Source: Bacillus multifaciens (lineage in GTDB: Bacteria; Bacillota; Bacilli; Bacillales; Bacillaceae_G). From it: a DNA stretch of 64,000 nt. The translations under genes and the position numbers were made by a program. Shown here piece after piece: positions 47,358-55,852 of this stretch. Where the stretch lies: NCBI RefSeq assembly GCF_030756675.1, contig NZ_JAVBXD010000026.1, forward strand, positions 1 through 64,000. The letters run 5' to 3'. The stretch's first letter is position 1; the number at the start of each line of letters is the position of its first letter. The notes under the pieces were generated by a model. The model did no database searches, was not told the DNA's origin, and saw only the letters and a program-made list of their open reading frames with translations.

Positions 47358-48467
47358 TTAAACAAACACTCTCTTCATTTCTTTCGCAATTTCATTCATC
47401 AAATCTTCCGCCTGCGGATATAAACCAATTTTGTCCATAAACGCATGATCTGTACCGTTGTATTGAATCAGCTTCGTAGGAACGCCGCTGCGTGCAAGTT
47501 TTGCCGCGTAGGCTTCGCATTCTACTTTTAAATAATCAAATTCGGCCGTTGCAATTAGTGTTGGCGGCATACTGCCGAGCTTATCTGAAAGGAGCGGAGA
47601 AACGTGAGGATCAGTGATTTCCGCTTTACTTTGCAAATAGAGACTGAAAAATAACTCGCCGCTTTCAGCCAACCCTTTAATCATTGGAGTGATGAGCTCA
47701 GAATAGTTGCGAATCTCATATTGGTCGATGCTCCAGTTGAAATCCTCAGTTTGAACGCCAGCCATATTCACTGTTGGGTAAATAAGCGCTTGAAACTTAA
47801 TCATATCTGTTCCTTTTTCAATATCCATGAGCGTGCACACCGTCGCTAAATTCCCACCTGCACTGTCTCCAGATACAGCAATTTGCTGCGGATTCACATG
47901 CATTTCGTCAGCGTGCTCATACACCCATGTTACCGCTTCGAAACAATCTGTCAGCCCTGCTGGATATGCATGTTCAGGCGCTAAGCGGTAATCAACGGAA
48001 ATCACAACGGCGCCAGCTTTTTCTGCCAATGATTTACACGGATTTTCCACGACATCCACACTGCCGCCTATGAAACCTCCGCCGTGAAAGAAAACAACTG
48101 CAGGCAGAATCCCTTCGTTAGCAGGCGTGTAAATTCGTAGTGGAATCGGTCCATTTGTGCCATCAATTGTTTTATATGTCGTTTCGACTTTACTTTTCGT
48201 TACGTCGTCATTGTTCCACCCCATCATAGCTCGGATTCCTGTAACAAAACCTGCCGTATCTGAAGGATCAAATGATTCACTTTCCATCGCAGCCATTTTT
48301 TCTGCCGCTTGTAAAGTCACTTGGAGAACCCTAGGATCTAATTCGCAGGTTGCATCAGAGTCAGGAATTCGTTTCACAATAAAATCGAAGCCTCTTTTTT
48401 GGATAGTTTGCACATCCTCACTCATTTTCGAAACTAGATTCATGTAAGAAGTTGTATTACTCATCAT
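47358..48467 (-). CDS. Alpha/beta hydrolase, HSL-type esterase
   Basis: A 369-residue esterase of the hormone-sensitive-lipase family. The oxyanion motif is HGGGF and the nucleophile serine is in SGDSAGGNLA. The catalytic Asp and His are in EFDYL and TDHAFMD. It is cytoplasmic (no signal). It begins 23 bp after the GH3 gene, so it is probably part of the same transcript and may remove acyl groups from plant-derived glycosides. Confidence 0.88.
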   Translation of the reverse strand: MMSNTTSYMNLVSKMSEDVQTIQKRGFDFIVKRIPDSDATCELDPRVLQVTLQAAEKMAAMESESFDPSDTAGFVTGIRAMMGWNNDDVTKSKVETTYKTIDGTNGPIPLRIYTPANEGILPAVVFFHGGGFIGGSVDVVENPCKSLAEKAGAVVISVDYRLAPEHAYPAGLTDCFEAVTWVYEHADEMHVNPQQIAVSGDSAGGNLATVCTLMDIEKGTDMIKFQALIYPTVNMAGVQTEDFNWSIDQYEIRNYSELITPMIKGLAESGELFFSLYLQSKAEITDPHVSPLLSDKLGSMPPTLIATAEFDYLKVECEAYAAKLARSGVPTKLIQYNGTDHAFMDKIGLYPQAEDLMNEIAKEMKRVFV

Positions 48468-48490
48468 TACCGTCTCCTTTTTTGATTATT

Positions 48491-50767
48491 TTAATTTCTC
48501 CCATATTTCGCTGTTCGCGAATCTTCCATTACACCGTTCCAATTGAGTCCAAAGGCGAAATCATATTCATTTCCTTCAGAATCAACGTGGCATTCCATAT
48601 CATGTGCAACATCTTCTAACTGCTGTTCAACTGTTCTCATATTCGCCGGCATTTGCATCGGCAATAAGCCTGATGGCTCATAAACTCCTGTTAAAACATC
48701 CATAATCACCTGATCCTGAACGCCAAAGTTCGCTACAATCGCATCAACTTCCGCTTCGAATTCTACGACAACCATTGGATTCGACAATAAAATTGATACG
48801 ATGACCGGCTTTCCTTTCATCATTTCTTTCGTTTCAAGCACCATGTCCAAGTCAGATGAATTGTGCGTTGTCACTGTTTTCCCTTTATACGAACGGTTTA
48901 GTACATCGTTTTCTCTAGGATCGCCGGCAATACTTTGTTCGCGGGCATGCACGGCTGTATACGGCTTGTACTGAAGGCTAATTGGTACATAACCGTTCCC
49001 TCCATTATCGGCATCTTCCTGGCTGTACCCCGCACCTGACTTCGGACTTTGGATAAACACAAGACCGAAATCTGCTTCGTCTGGATCATTGGTAATATCG
49101 AAATATTTTGCCACAACGTCAAGATTGACTGGATGCTCCAGTTTCTCCGGCGTTGACATACCAAACCAATCCTTTCCAGCTGGCAAATATCGCTTCGGAA
49201 TGTATACTTTGCTTTTTTGCTTCATCGGCAACGTCTGTCCTTTATTTTTCAAGAGGACGATTGACTTCAACTGCGCTTCATAACCCGCTTTTACAAACTC
49301 TTGATTGCAGACGATTTTCTTGCTTTCCTCAGGCAATAGATAAGGATTTTCGAAAAGGCCGAGCCTAAACATATTCATAAGCAGACGAACTGCTGATTGT
49401 TCGAACCGTTTTCTCATATAAGCCTCTCCGTGCTCACATACACCTAATTGGTAAGCTTCTAAAACAGGACCAACTTCGTTATTCCCTCCAAACTGGTCCA
49501 CACCAGCCATGAGCAGCTTATAGTGACGCTCGGCAACGCTCAGATGCTCAACGCCCCATGACTTACCGGTCAAAAATGTATCTTTAGCGCCGTCCTCATC
49601 AGCAGTAATTAGCCAGTCGGTGCAAACAACGCCGTCATAACCATATTGCTCTCGCAGTAAATCAGTAATTAAATAAGAACTATAAGAGTTGCCGACATTC
49701 TCTCCGTTTACTTGATCTTGATCGAACGAAATCGTGTAATACGGCATAACCGCAGAAGCCTTGCTTGTCTTGCCTTCTAGCTGAAAAGCCCCCTCGACAA
49801 ACGGCTTCAAATGCTCATCAAAATTGTTTCCTGGATAAACAGCATACTTTCCGCAGCCAAAATGCGCGTCTCTGCCGCCTTCACCGCTGCCTCCTCCGGG
49901 CCAATGTTTTACCATCGCATTTACACTGTCCAGTCCCCAGCCATCTTCTATTTCTCTCGTACCTTCTGATGTTTGAAAACCGTCCATATAAGCGCGGGCC
50001 ATATCCGTAGATAGAAGTGAATCCTCACCAAACGTGCCATTAAATCGGAACCAGCGCGGGTCAGTCGCAATATCAATTTGCGGCGACAGTGCTGTTGTCA
50101 TGCCAAGCGCCCTATACTCCTTCGCGGCAACTTCTCCAAATTGACGTGTCACTTTAGGATCAAATGTTGCCGCAAGTCCAAGCGTTTCTGGCCAAAATGA
50201 TACGCGAGAATCCGCTCCTGCACCGACGTTAAATTCAGAGCTGGCATCAGAACCGTGACGCGGGTCTGAGCTATTGTTTGCTGGAATGCCTAAACTTGTC
50301 CCTTCCGCAGCAGCCTGCAGCTTGTTGTTCCAGCGTGCAGCCGTTTCTGGATTTTCAACTGTTGTAATAAGAACATGGCGGAGATGATCGTTCGTCAAAA
50401 AGGCAATTTGCTCATCCGTCAAATCCCACGGCTTAGCGCCGCTCTCTTCATAAGATTTTCCGCCATAAGTTCCCGGAAACCAACTATCGCTCGCAGCTGG
50501 AACTGCTTGATGCCGGCTGTACAGCATCAAGCCAGCAATTTGTTCGATAGACATGCGCGCCGCAAGATCTTTCGCCCGTTCCTCAGCCGATAATCTCCAG
50601 TCCTCATACGGCTTCAAAACTCCATCTTTACTTAAGTTTTTAAAAAGCAAACCGTTCTGCTCAATGATGCGGACCCCTGATAAAGCGGAGCAGCCTAGTA
50701 GCGGCCCGCCTTCGTTACGGACGTATTCAACTAACGGCTCACCTGCGTTTTTTTCCTTGGCTGACAT
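48491..50767 (-). CDS. Glycoside hydrolase family 3 protein
   Basis: A 758-residue GH3 enzyme, probably a beta-glucosidase or beta-xylosidase. KHWPGGGSGEGGRDAH is the substrate-binding KH block, and VVCTDWLIT contains the nucleophile Asp. The C-terminal alpha/beta sandwich follows. The ATG chosen is preceded by GGAGGG; the ATG five codons upstream lies in that signal. No signal peptide, so it acts on imported oligosaccharides. A cre site lies about 70 bp upstream of the start. Confidence 0.88.
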   Translation of the reverse strand: MSAKEKNAGEPLVEYVRNEGGPLLGCSALSGVRIIEQNGLLFKNLSKDGVLKPYEDWRLSAEERAKDLAARMSIEQIAGLMLYSRHQAVPAASDSWFPGTYGGKSYEESGAKPWDLTDEQIAFLTNDHLRHVLITTVENPETAARWNNKLQAAAEGTSLGIPANNSSDPRHGSDASSEFNVGAGADSRVSFWPETLGLAATFDPKVTRQFGEVAAKEYRALGMTTALSPQIDIATDPRWFRFNGTFGEDSLLSTDMARAYMDGFQTSEGTREIEDGWGLDSVNAMVKHWPGGGSGEGGRDAHFGCGKYAVYPGNNFDEHLKPFVEGAFQLEGKTSKASAVMPYYTISFDQDQVNGENVGNSYSSYLITDLLREQYGYDGVVCTDWLITADEDGAKDTFLTGKSWGVEHLSVAERHYKLLMAGVDQFGGNNEVGPVLEAYQLGVCEHGEAYMRKRFEQSAVRLLMNMFRLGLFENPYLLPEESKKIVCNQEFVKAGYEAQLKSIVLLKNKGQTLPMKQKSKVYIPKRYLPAGKDWFGMSTPEKLEHPVNLDVVAKYFDITNDPDEADFGLVFIQSPKSGAGYSQEDADNGGNGYVPISLQYKPYTAVHAREQSIAGDPRENDVLNRSYKGKTVTTHNSSDLDMVLETKEMMKGKPVIVSILLSNPMVVVEFEAEVDAIVANFGVQDQVIMDVLTGVYEPSGLLPMQMPANMRTVEQQLEDVAHDMECHVDSEGNEYDFAFGLNWNGVMEDSRTAKYGRN

Positions 50768-50837
50768 AGAAGATCCCTCCATTTCTTTAAACTAAATTGA
50801 TATTTATCACTGTATAGCATATAAGTCACATATCTTC

Positions 50838-50851
50838 AGAAAGCGTTTACA
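50838..50851. promoter_or_regulatory. CcpA cre site upstream of the GH3 gene
   Basis: AGAAAGCGTTTACA matches the cre consensus TGWAANCGNTNWCA at 13 of 14 positions. It lies 71 bp upstream of the GH3 start, near the expected promoter, so glucose repression is likely. Confidence 0.75.
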
Positions 50852-50866
50852 GTTTTATTATAATGA

Positions 50867-50897
50867 AAACCGCTCGTCTCCGAAGAGACAGCGGTTT
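50867..50897. terminator. Terminator after the AraC-GH39 gene's neighbour region
   Basis: AAAACCGCT(C)GTCTC / GAGACAGCGGTTTA hairpin between the AraC-GH39 stop (50983) and the GH3 promoter; on the minus strand it ends in T residues and would stop read-through from the upstream gene. Confidence 0.7.
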
Positions 50898-50982
50898 ATC
50901 GACTTTTATTTCCATATTTAATCTGTTTGTGTAAGCAACATCATTCATTCCATGAAAAAAGGTTAAATTTTAACACAATTTG

Positions 50983-53493
50983 TTACCAAACAGGAATGAG
51001 TTCAATCAGCTCGACTCCATGCGGCTCCAACATGGAAATACAAGTGTAACTGTTATCCACTTTAATATACTGACTCGTCATACGAGGACAGGCGCCCGCT
51101 TTCAAGTATTCCACATCTTCTAAAGAGATTGATTTCGGCGCTCCCATCTCAACCCAACGGTCGTAGCTGCTCCCATGCTTTCGGCCAAGCGTACGAGTAA
51201 CCATTCGATACTTGCTGCTCGGTAAACCTGTCAGCTCCAGCTCTAATTTTACCGTCTTTACGTCCTTAAAACCGTTATATCTGTTCACTGCATCGATAAA
51301 GGAAATATCACCAAGCGCGTAAAAATCATCGAAATGACAATAATTAAAGGTCAGCACTTGATAACCGTCCCGTCCAGACGTCACGATGTAACGGTCACCA
51401 CGCTCAATAAGTCGATCACCCAATTTCGCCAGTAATTCATAAGCAATCATCCCAGCCTTAGGTATGCCATATTGAGCAATCAGGCCAAGCCCACCATGAA
51501 ACAAATCCGGCGGCGCAGCCGTTTCTTCAATGTTGTCGCTTAGCACCCAATAGCCAAAGCCTTCAATGCTGTCCAAGTTTTCGATAATATTTTTGACGAT
51601 ATAGGCAGCTTTGTACAACGTATCATTTGTTAGCTCGCGATGATACGAAGTCGAATTCCACTCCGTCAAATACAGATTGGTCCCGGACATCTGATATTTC
51701 TCAAGCAATCTTTTCTCATTTGCTAATCGATCCTTTAGAAAATATGGATTCGGAGATCCACCGCCAAACTCTTCAATCAGTTTCCGAAACGACTCCAATT
51801 CATTAAATATGTTACATTGCTCTAAATTACTCACCATTTCATGCGGGTAAAAATGAAGCGGAACGAAATCGGGCATGCACTGCCGCTCATGGCAAAACGC
51901 GAAAAACTCATCGTAAAACTTTTCCCCGTCAATGGTAATGATTCGGCCGGGTGCCCCGATTTGAAGACGAGGCGATATACGTTTCACAGTTTCATAGGTA
52001 CGGGCATACAACTCCATATATTCCTCCATCGTCCCCGGCCAAAACGCCTTCAACTCCGGTTCGTTCCAAAATTCGAATTTCCAAGATTCTACCTCTTCCT
52101 TGCCGTACCGATTCAGACAGTGGCGTAAAAAGCGATCGACAAGCTCACACCATGTATCCATAGACTTTGGCGGACTCATATAGCTCTTTACATAAAAAAT
52201 CGTTTTGTCTTGATCCGCAGCCAAGGCAGATGGCATAAAGCCAAGCTCAATAAACGGCTTCAGCCTAACAGAAAGAAGAAAATCAAATAACTCATCGACC
52301 AATCTAAAATTGTATACCGGCTGCCTTATCTCATTCTCCGTGTATACCATCATAGAATCATCAAATATGCCATGAAACCGCAAATAGCGAAACGGGCAGC
52401 GCTCCTGAACTCGTTTCAGCTGCCACTGCACATCCGCATGCAATCCTTCTTTTGCTTTTCCAATCGTAATTAAGTTCTTCCATGTATGCCTTATCGAATT
52501 GCTGTGAGCGGATACACCAACCTGATATGCCTCCGTTTCTAGCGCCGTAATCTCTTCTGCCTGCTGCGAAGGACTTCTCTGTAAATATTGGCTAATAATT
52601 CCGAGTGCGCTCGATTGATTAAACGTCAAATAATTGGCAGATTCCCGTTCCTTCTTCTTCCCAAAATCCGGACGAAAATGCCTCCGATATTCACTTGGCG
52701 TTACGTTATACCTTGCTTTAAAAGCAGTATAAAACGACTTTGCATTCGGAAAACCGTGCTTTAAGGCAATATCAACAATAGACATTTCGCCGTTGTAAAG
52801 CAGTTCCTCCACCGTATGTTTCAAACGAATACTCGTCAAATAAGATTGAAAATTAAGGCCGATGTTATCACTGAAAAACTTAGACAAATACGGAACAGAC
52901 AAAAATTCGCGCTCGGCAATTGCCTGTAACGTAATCGGCTCCTTATAATGCTCATCTATGTAAGTAATAATCCGGAGCATCCGCTCCATATACTTCTCAT
53001 TCATAACGCCAGCAGATGCAGGAACCTTAAAGTGTTTTAAAAGAATAGAGAGCACTTCCAGCATTCGAATTTGCATATCAATCTCATACGCATCGCCTTT
53101 CTGATAATTGAGTTGCACCATCTCAGCAAGCAAATGCCGCATCTCATCTAAAGCATGACGCCGCTCCTTATCCCCCGAATAACAATTGAAGCTAATCTCA
53201 TCCGCCTGTACTATATGTTCCTTCAAATAACTGAAAGGAATCAGAAACGTTACAATAATGTTCCGATCAAGGCCAATCACCTCATGCACATGACATTGGT
53301 TGATAAGCAGCACGTCTCCCTCAGAAAGCGTTCGTTTCTCATGACTTAGCCGAACCTCCACAGTACCGCGCAGCACCAAAATAATCTCTACGCTATTATG
53401 CCAATGGCTCGGTACATAATTCACACTGTTTAGTGAAACATCAAAGGGCAGACTGTCATTCGTCTCAACCAACTCGTATACAGCATTTCGCAT
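50983..53493 (-). CDS. AraC-type regulator fused to a GH39 glycoside hydrolase domain
   Basis: An 836-residue two-part protein. Residues 1-100 form a cupin-like sensing domain (SHWHNSVEIILVLRG). Residues about 170-275 form a double helix-turn-helix of the AraC family (LQAIAEREFLSVPYLSKFF, IALKHGFPNAKSFYTAFK). Residues about 330-836 form a GH39 beta-xylosidase-like barrel with acid/base Glu478 in WNEPE and nucleophile Glu611 in LYLTEWNS. Both catalytic residues are kept, so the domain may cleave as well as sense sugar. The protein lacks a signal peptide. Its position just upstream of the GH3-esterase pair suggests that it regulates them. The start follows GGAGGAG. Confidence 0.88.
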   Translation of the reverse strand: MRNAVYELVETNDSLPFDVSLNSVNYVPSHWHNSVEIILVLRGTVEVRLSHEKRTLSEGDVLLINQCHVHEVIGLDRNIIVTFLIPFSYLKEHIVQADEISFNCYSGDKERRHALDEMRHLLAEMVQLNYQKGDAYEIDMQIRMLEVLSILLKHFKVPASAGVMNEKYMERMLRIITYIDEHYKEPITLQAIAEREFLSVPYLSKFFSDNIGLNFQSYLTSIRLKHTVEELLYNGEMSIVDIALKHGFPNAKSFYTAFKARYNVTPSEYRRHFRPDFGKKKERESANYLTFNQSSALGIISQYLQRSPSQQAEEITALETEAYQVGVSAHSNSIRHTWKNLITIGKAKEGLHADVQWQLKRVQERCPFRYLRFHGIFDDSMMVYTENEIRQPVYNFRLVDELFDFLLSVRLKPFIELGFMPSALAADQDKTIFYVKSYMSPPKSMDTWCELVDRFLRHCLNRYGKEEVESWKFEFWNEPELKAFWPGTMEEYMELYARTYETVKRISPRLQIGAPGRIITIDGEKFYDEFFAFCHERQCMPDFVPLHFYPHEMVSNLEQCNIFNELESFRKLIEEFGGGSPNPYFLKDRLANEKRLLEKYQMSGTNLYLTEWNSTSYHRELTNDTLYKAAYIVKNIIENLDSIEGFGYWVLSDNIEETAAPPDLFHGGLGLIAQYGIPKAGMIAYELLAKLGDRLIERGDRYIVTSGRDGYQVLTFNYCHFDDFYALGDISFIDAVNRYNGFKDVKTVKLELELTGLPSSKYRMVTRTLGRKHGSSYDRWVEMGAPKSISLEDVEYLKAGACPRMTSQYIKVDNSYTCISMLEPHGVELIELIPVW

Positions 53494-53685
53494 GAAGCTC
53501 TCCTCCTTTTGGAACGGTACTTTTGCTTATTTTTTAGAATGGTAGTTTCTTTTTAAGTATTGTGAAAGATTCATATTGCAGTACTTTTCCATATATTATA
53601 CATTGGATAAAAAGTAATTTTCAAAAGATAACCTATAAAGAAGGAACCGTCATACATAAACATCTTTCAGGGGAGAGAGAAAACG

Positions 53686-54684
53686 ATGAAACTTAGCAGA
53701 TTACAAAAAGGAGATATAATCGGGATTTATTCCCCTTCATCACCAGCAACTTATACAGCACCGAAAAGATTTGATCGAGCTAAAAAATTTTTAGAGAACA
53801 AAGGGTTTCATATAATAGAAGGAAATTTAACTAGAAAACATGATCACTATCGGTCTGGAAGCATTAAAGAGAGGGCTGAAGAACTAAATGAGTTAATAAG
53901 AAATCCAAACATCAAATGCATCATGTCAACCATTGGCGGGATGAATTCTAATTCAATATTGCCTTATATTGATTACGAAGCTTTTATAAAAAGCCCGAAA
54001 ATCATGATCGGTTATTCTGATGTGACTGCCATCTTACTCGGGATATATGCCAAAACTGGAATCCATACATTTTATGGCCCTGCATTAATCCCTTCATTTG
54101 GTGAATTTGAACCATTTGTTAACTTTACATACGAATATCTTAGTGACGTGTTAGAAGAGAAACAAACATTACCATATATGATTAAAAAGCCGCCGTATTG
54201 GACGGACGAGTTTATCAATTGGGAAGAAAAAACGAAGGAAAAACAACGTATAAAAAATGAGTGGATCTGTGTAAATTCTGGAAAAGCAACAGGACGATTA
54301 ATTGGAGGGAATTTGAACACCTTAAGCGGTATTTGGGGTAGCGAATATATGCCAGAAATAAAAGAAGGAGATATTCTTTTTATCGAAGACACATCAAAAG
54401 ATGCCGCTACCATTGAAAGAAGTTTTTCTTTACTAAAACTCAATGGCGTATTTCATAAAATCTCTGGTTTAATTCTTGGCAAACATGAGCAATTTAACGA
54501 TTGTGGCACAAATAAAAAACCATATGAAATTCTATTAGAAGTTTTAGATGGCATTAACATACCCTTTATTGCGGATTTTGATTGCTGCCACACCCACCCG
54601 ATGTTAACCGTTCCAATTGGTATGAAAATAGAGATGGATGCAACGAATAAAACGGTACGAATTCTTGAAGAGTGGATACGTTAG
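53686..54684 (+). CDS. S66-family LD-carboxypeptidase, MccF-like
   Basis: A 332-residue serine peptidase of family S66. The catalytic Ser111 is in MIGYSDVT, the Glu in ILFIEDTSKD, and the His in DCCHTHPM. Family members are either LD-carboxypeptidases of cell-wall recycling or MccF enzymes that inactivate microcin C-type peptide-adenylates. The length and the extended insertion before IFIED fit the MccF subgroup. No microcin genes are near, so it is probably a detoxifying enzyme. Ribosome-binding site GGGGAGAG. Confidence 0.85.
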   Translation: MKLSRLQKGDIIGIYSPSSPATYTAPKRFDRAKKFLENKGFHIIEGNLTRKHDHYRSGSIKERAEELNELIRNPNIKCIMSTIGGMNSNSILPYIDYEAFIKSPKIMIGYSDVTAILLGIYAKTGIHTFYGPALIPSFGEFEPFVNFTYEYLSDVLEEKQTLPYMIKKPPYWTDEFINWEEKTKEKQRIKNEWICVNSGKATGRLIGGNLNTLSGIWGSEYMPEIKEGDILFIEDTSKDAATIERSFSLLKLNGVFHKISGLILGKHEQFNDCGTNKKPYEILLEVLDGINIPFIADFDCCHTHPMLTVPIGMKIEMDATNKTVRILEEWIR

Positions 54685-54830
54685 GTCTATTCAATAAAAA
54701 ATAGATTCATATTCTCTCAAGTATATGTATTACAAAGAAATGTAATACATAAGAAATAATCTTCTTATTGAACTGTACCCTGTAAAATGGACAGTTTAAT
54801 AAATATACACGCTGAGCGATTTCGCCATAT

Positions 54831-54862
54831 AAAAAACCGACTCCAAGAAGGAGCCGGTTTTG
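54831..54862 (-). terminator. Terminator of the 23-codon peptide gene
   Basis: AAAACCGGCTCC / GGAGTCGGTTTTTT hairpin on the minus strand, 11 bp after the TAG. Confidence 0.85.
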
Positions 54863-54872
54863 TCTTTATTTA

Positions 54873-54944
54873 CTAGCAACGTGGAAGATGGAAAAAATTA
54901 ATAATTGCATTTAAAATAGCATCCCATACAGGTGTTTGCATCAT
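54873..54944 (-). CDS. Isolated short amphipathic peptide (23 codons)
   Basis: A complete small gene. It encodes MMQTPVWDAILNAIINFFHL followed by PRC; initiation at the second ATG would give 22 residues. AAGGAGGG lies four and seven bases before the two ATGs. A promoter (-35 TTGAAA at 55010-55005, 17-bp spacer, -10 TACAAT at 54987-54982) and a strong terminator flank it. The helix would have one apolar face (VW, AIL, AII, FF) and ends in a cysteine. There is no signal sequence. It could be a membrane-active peptide or a signalling peptide; no family is recognised. Confidence 0.6.
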   Translation of the reverse strand: MMQTPVWDAILNAIINFFHLPRC

Positions 54945-54981
54945 AATCCCTCCTTAAATATTAATAAATCTATATATTTAT

Positions 54982-55010
54982 ATTGTAAAATTATTTGGAG
55001 ATTTTTTCAA
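54982..55010 (-). promoter_or_regulatory. SigA-type promoter of the 23-codon peptide gene
   Basis: -35 TTGAAA (55010-55005), 17-bp spacer, -10 TACAAT (54987-54982), on the minus strand. Confidence 0.65.
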
Positions 55011-55083
55011 ACTTTTTTTGTTATTAATTTACATATGATTCAACTTCACACTTCTTATCTCCTATATACCAATGGGATAAAAA

Positions 55084-55279
55084 GGTTCATCACCATAACA
55101 TGTGGTTGATTTTTCTGAGATGAATTCGTTTTAGTACACGGAACGGAGAGTGGTGACTCCTGCGGGAAATAGCGAGGAAAGTGAGACCCCGCAGGCTTGC
55201 CGAGGAGGCTCGCTCTCGCCCCGCGGAAAGCATCCACTCGGAGTGCAGTGTACGCAACCATGACTTTTGGTGATGAACC
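55084..55279. repeat. MITE-like structured repeat with terminal inverted repeats
   Basis: Terminal arms GGTTCATCACCA...GGTTG (55084-55109) and CAACC...TGGTGATGAACC (55256-55279). Inside are GC-rich complementary words (CTCCTGCGGG...CCCCGCAGG, CCGCGGAAAGCATCCACTC with GGAGAGTGGTGAC). The internal block resembles a repeat I know from many Bacillaceae genomes. The 196-bp length, arms and lack of a gene suggest a non-autonomous mobile element. Confidence 0.65.
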
Positions 55280-55303
55280 GATAAAAAACAAAAAAGGAAT
55301 ATT

Positions 55304-55411
55304 CATCCAAATCCATATATACTGCAAGTAACGAAACAAACAAGAGAAGCAAAAGAATGGCTAAGAGAAGACAATAAAAGATTTAACTATAAGCCTTATA
55401 GCTATTTTTGA
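55304..55411 (+). pseudogene. C-terminal gene fragment next to the MITE-like repeat
   Basis: A 35-codon stretch reading HPNPYILQVTKQTREAKEWL then REDNKRFNYKPYSYF and a stop. Its composition looks coding but it has no start codon, and it begins directly after the repeat at 55084-55279. It is probably the remaining 3' end of a gene cut by that insertion. The family is unknown. Confidence 0.35.
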
Positions 55412-55508
55412 ACTTATGTAAGCGAGAAAAGCAGACCTAATATGGTATATTGTTATAGTTTTTTCCTTTTTGTTGCCCAACATACAGAGTATAATCGCAA
55501 AACTTTAA

Positions 55509-55532
55509 GAGATATGCAATATTGCATATCTC
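55509..55532. promoter_or_regulatory. Perfect 24-bp palindrome
   Basis: Arms GAGATATGCAAT and ATTGCATATCTC with no spacer. It lies about 320 bp before the subtilase gene, with no other gene beside it. Possibly an operator. Confidence 0.45.
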
Positions 55533-55567
55533 GATATATTGATGTTGTTTCAAGTGTTCATTATAAT

Positions 55568-55782
55568 TTATCTATATAAATCAATTTTAATTTTCCGACA
55601 TATAAGTTGCTGTTATGCAGACTGCAACACCACCTGTACTCGCTTTTTCCCTTTGTTTTAAAACATCGCATGTGGCAGAAAAAGGCCCTGACCGCTTCTA
55701 TGCACGGCCAGATGCTCTCGTCCTCCCCTAAAAAGAAAGAGGTTTTTATGTCGGTTTTTTAATTTGGATATATATAGTATAA
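55568..55782. repeat. Dispersed repeat family R, copy 5
   Basis: Terminal arms of about 30 bp (TTTTAATTTTCCGACATA and TATGTCGGTTTTTTAATTT). The core has GCATGTGGCAGAAAAAGGCC and TCTATGCACGGCCAGATGCT. It lies immediately upstream of the subtilase gene; copy 6 lies downstream. Confidence 0.7.
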
Positions 55783-55852
55783 AGATTTGTACGTAATTAC
55801 TTTGATATTTTTGTAGGAAATTATTTAGAAAAGAAAAGTAGAGGGGAAATTT

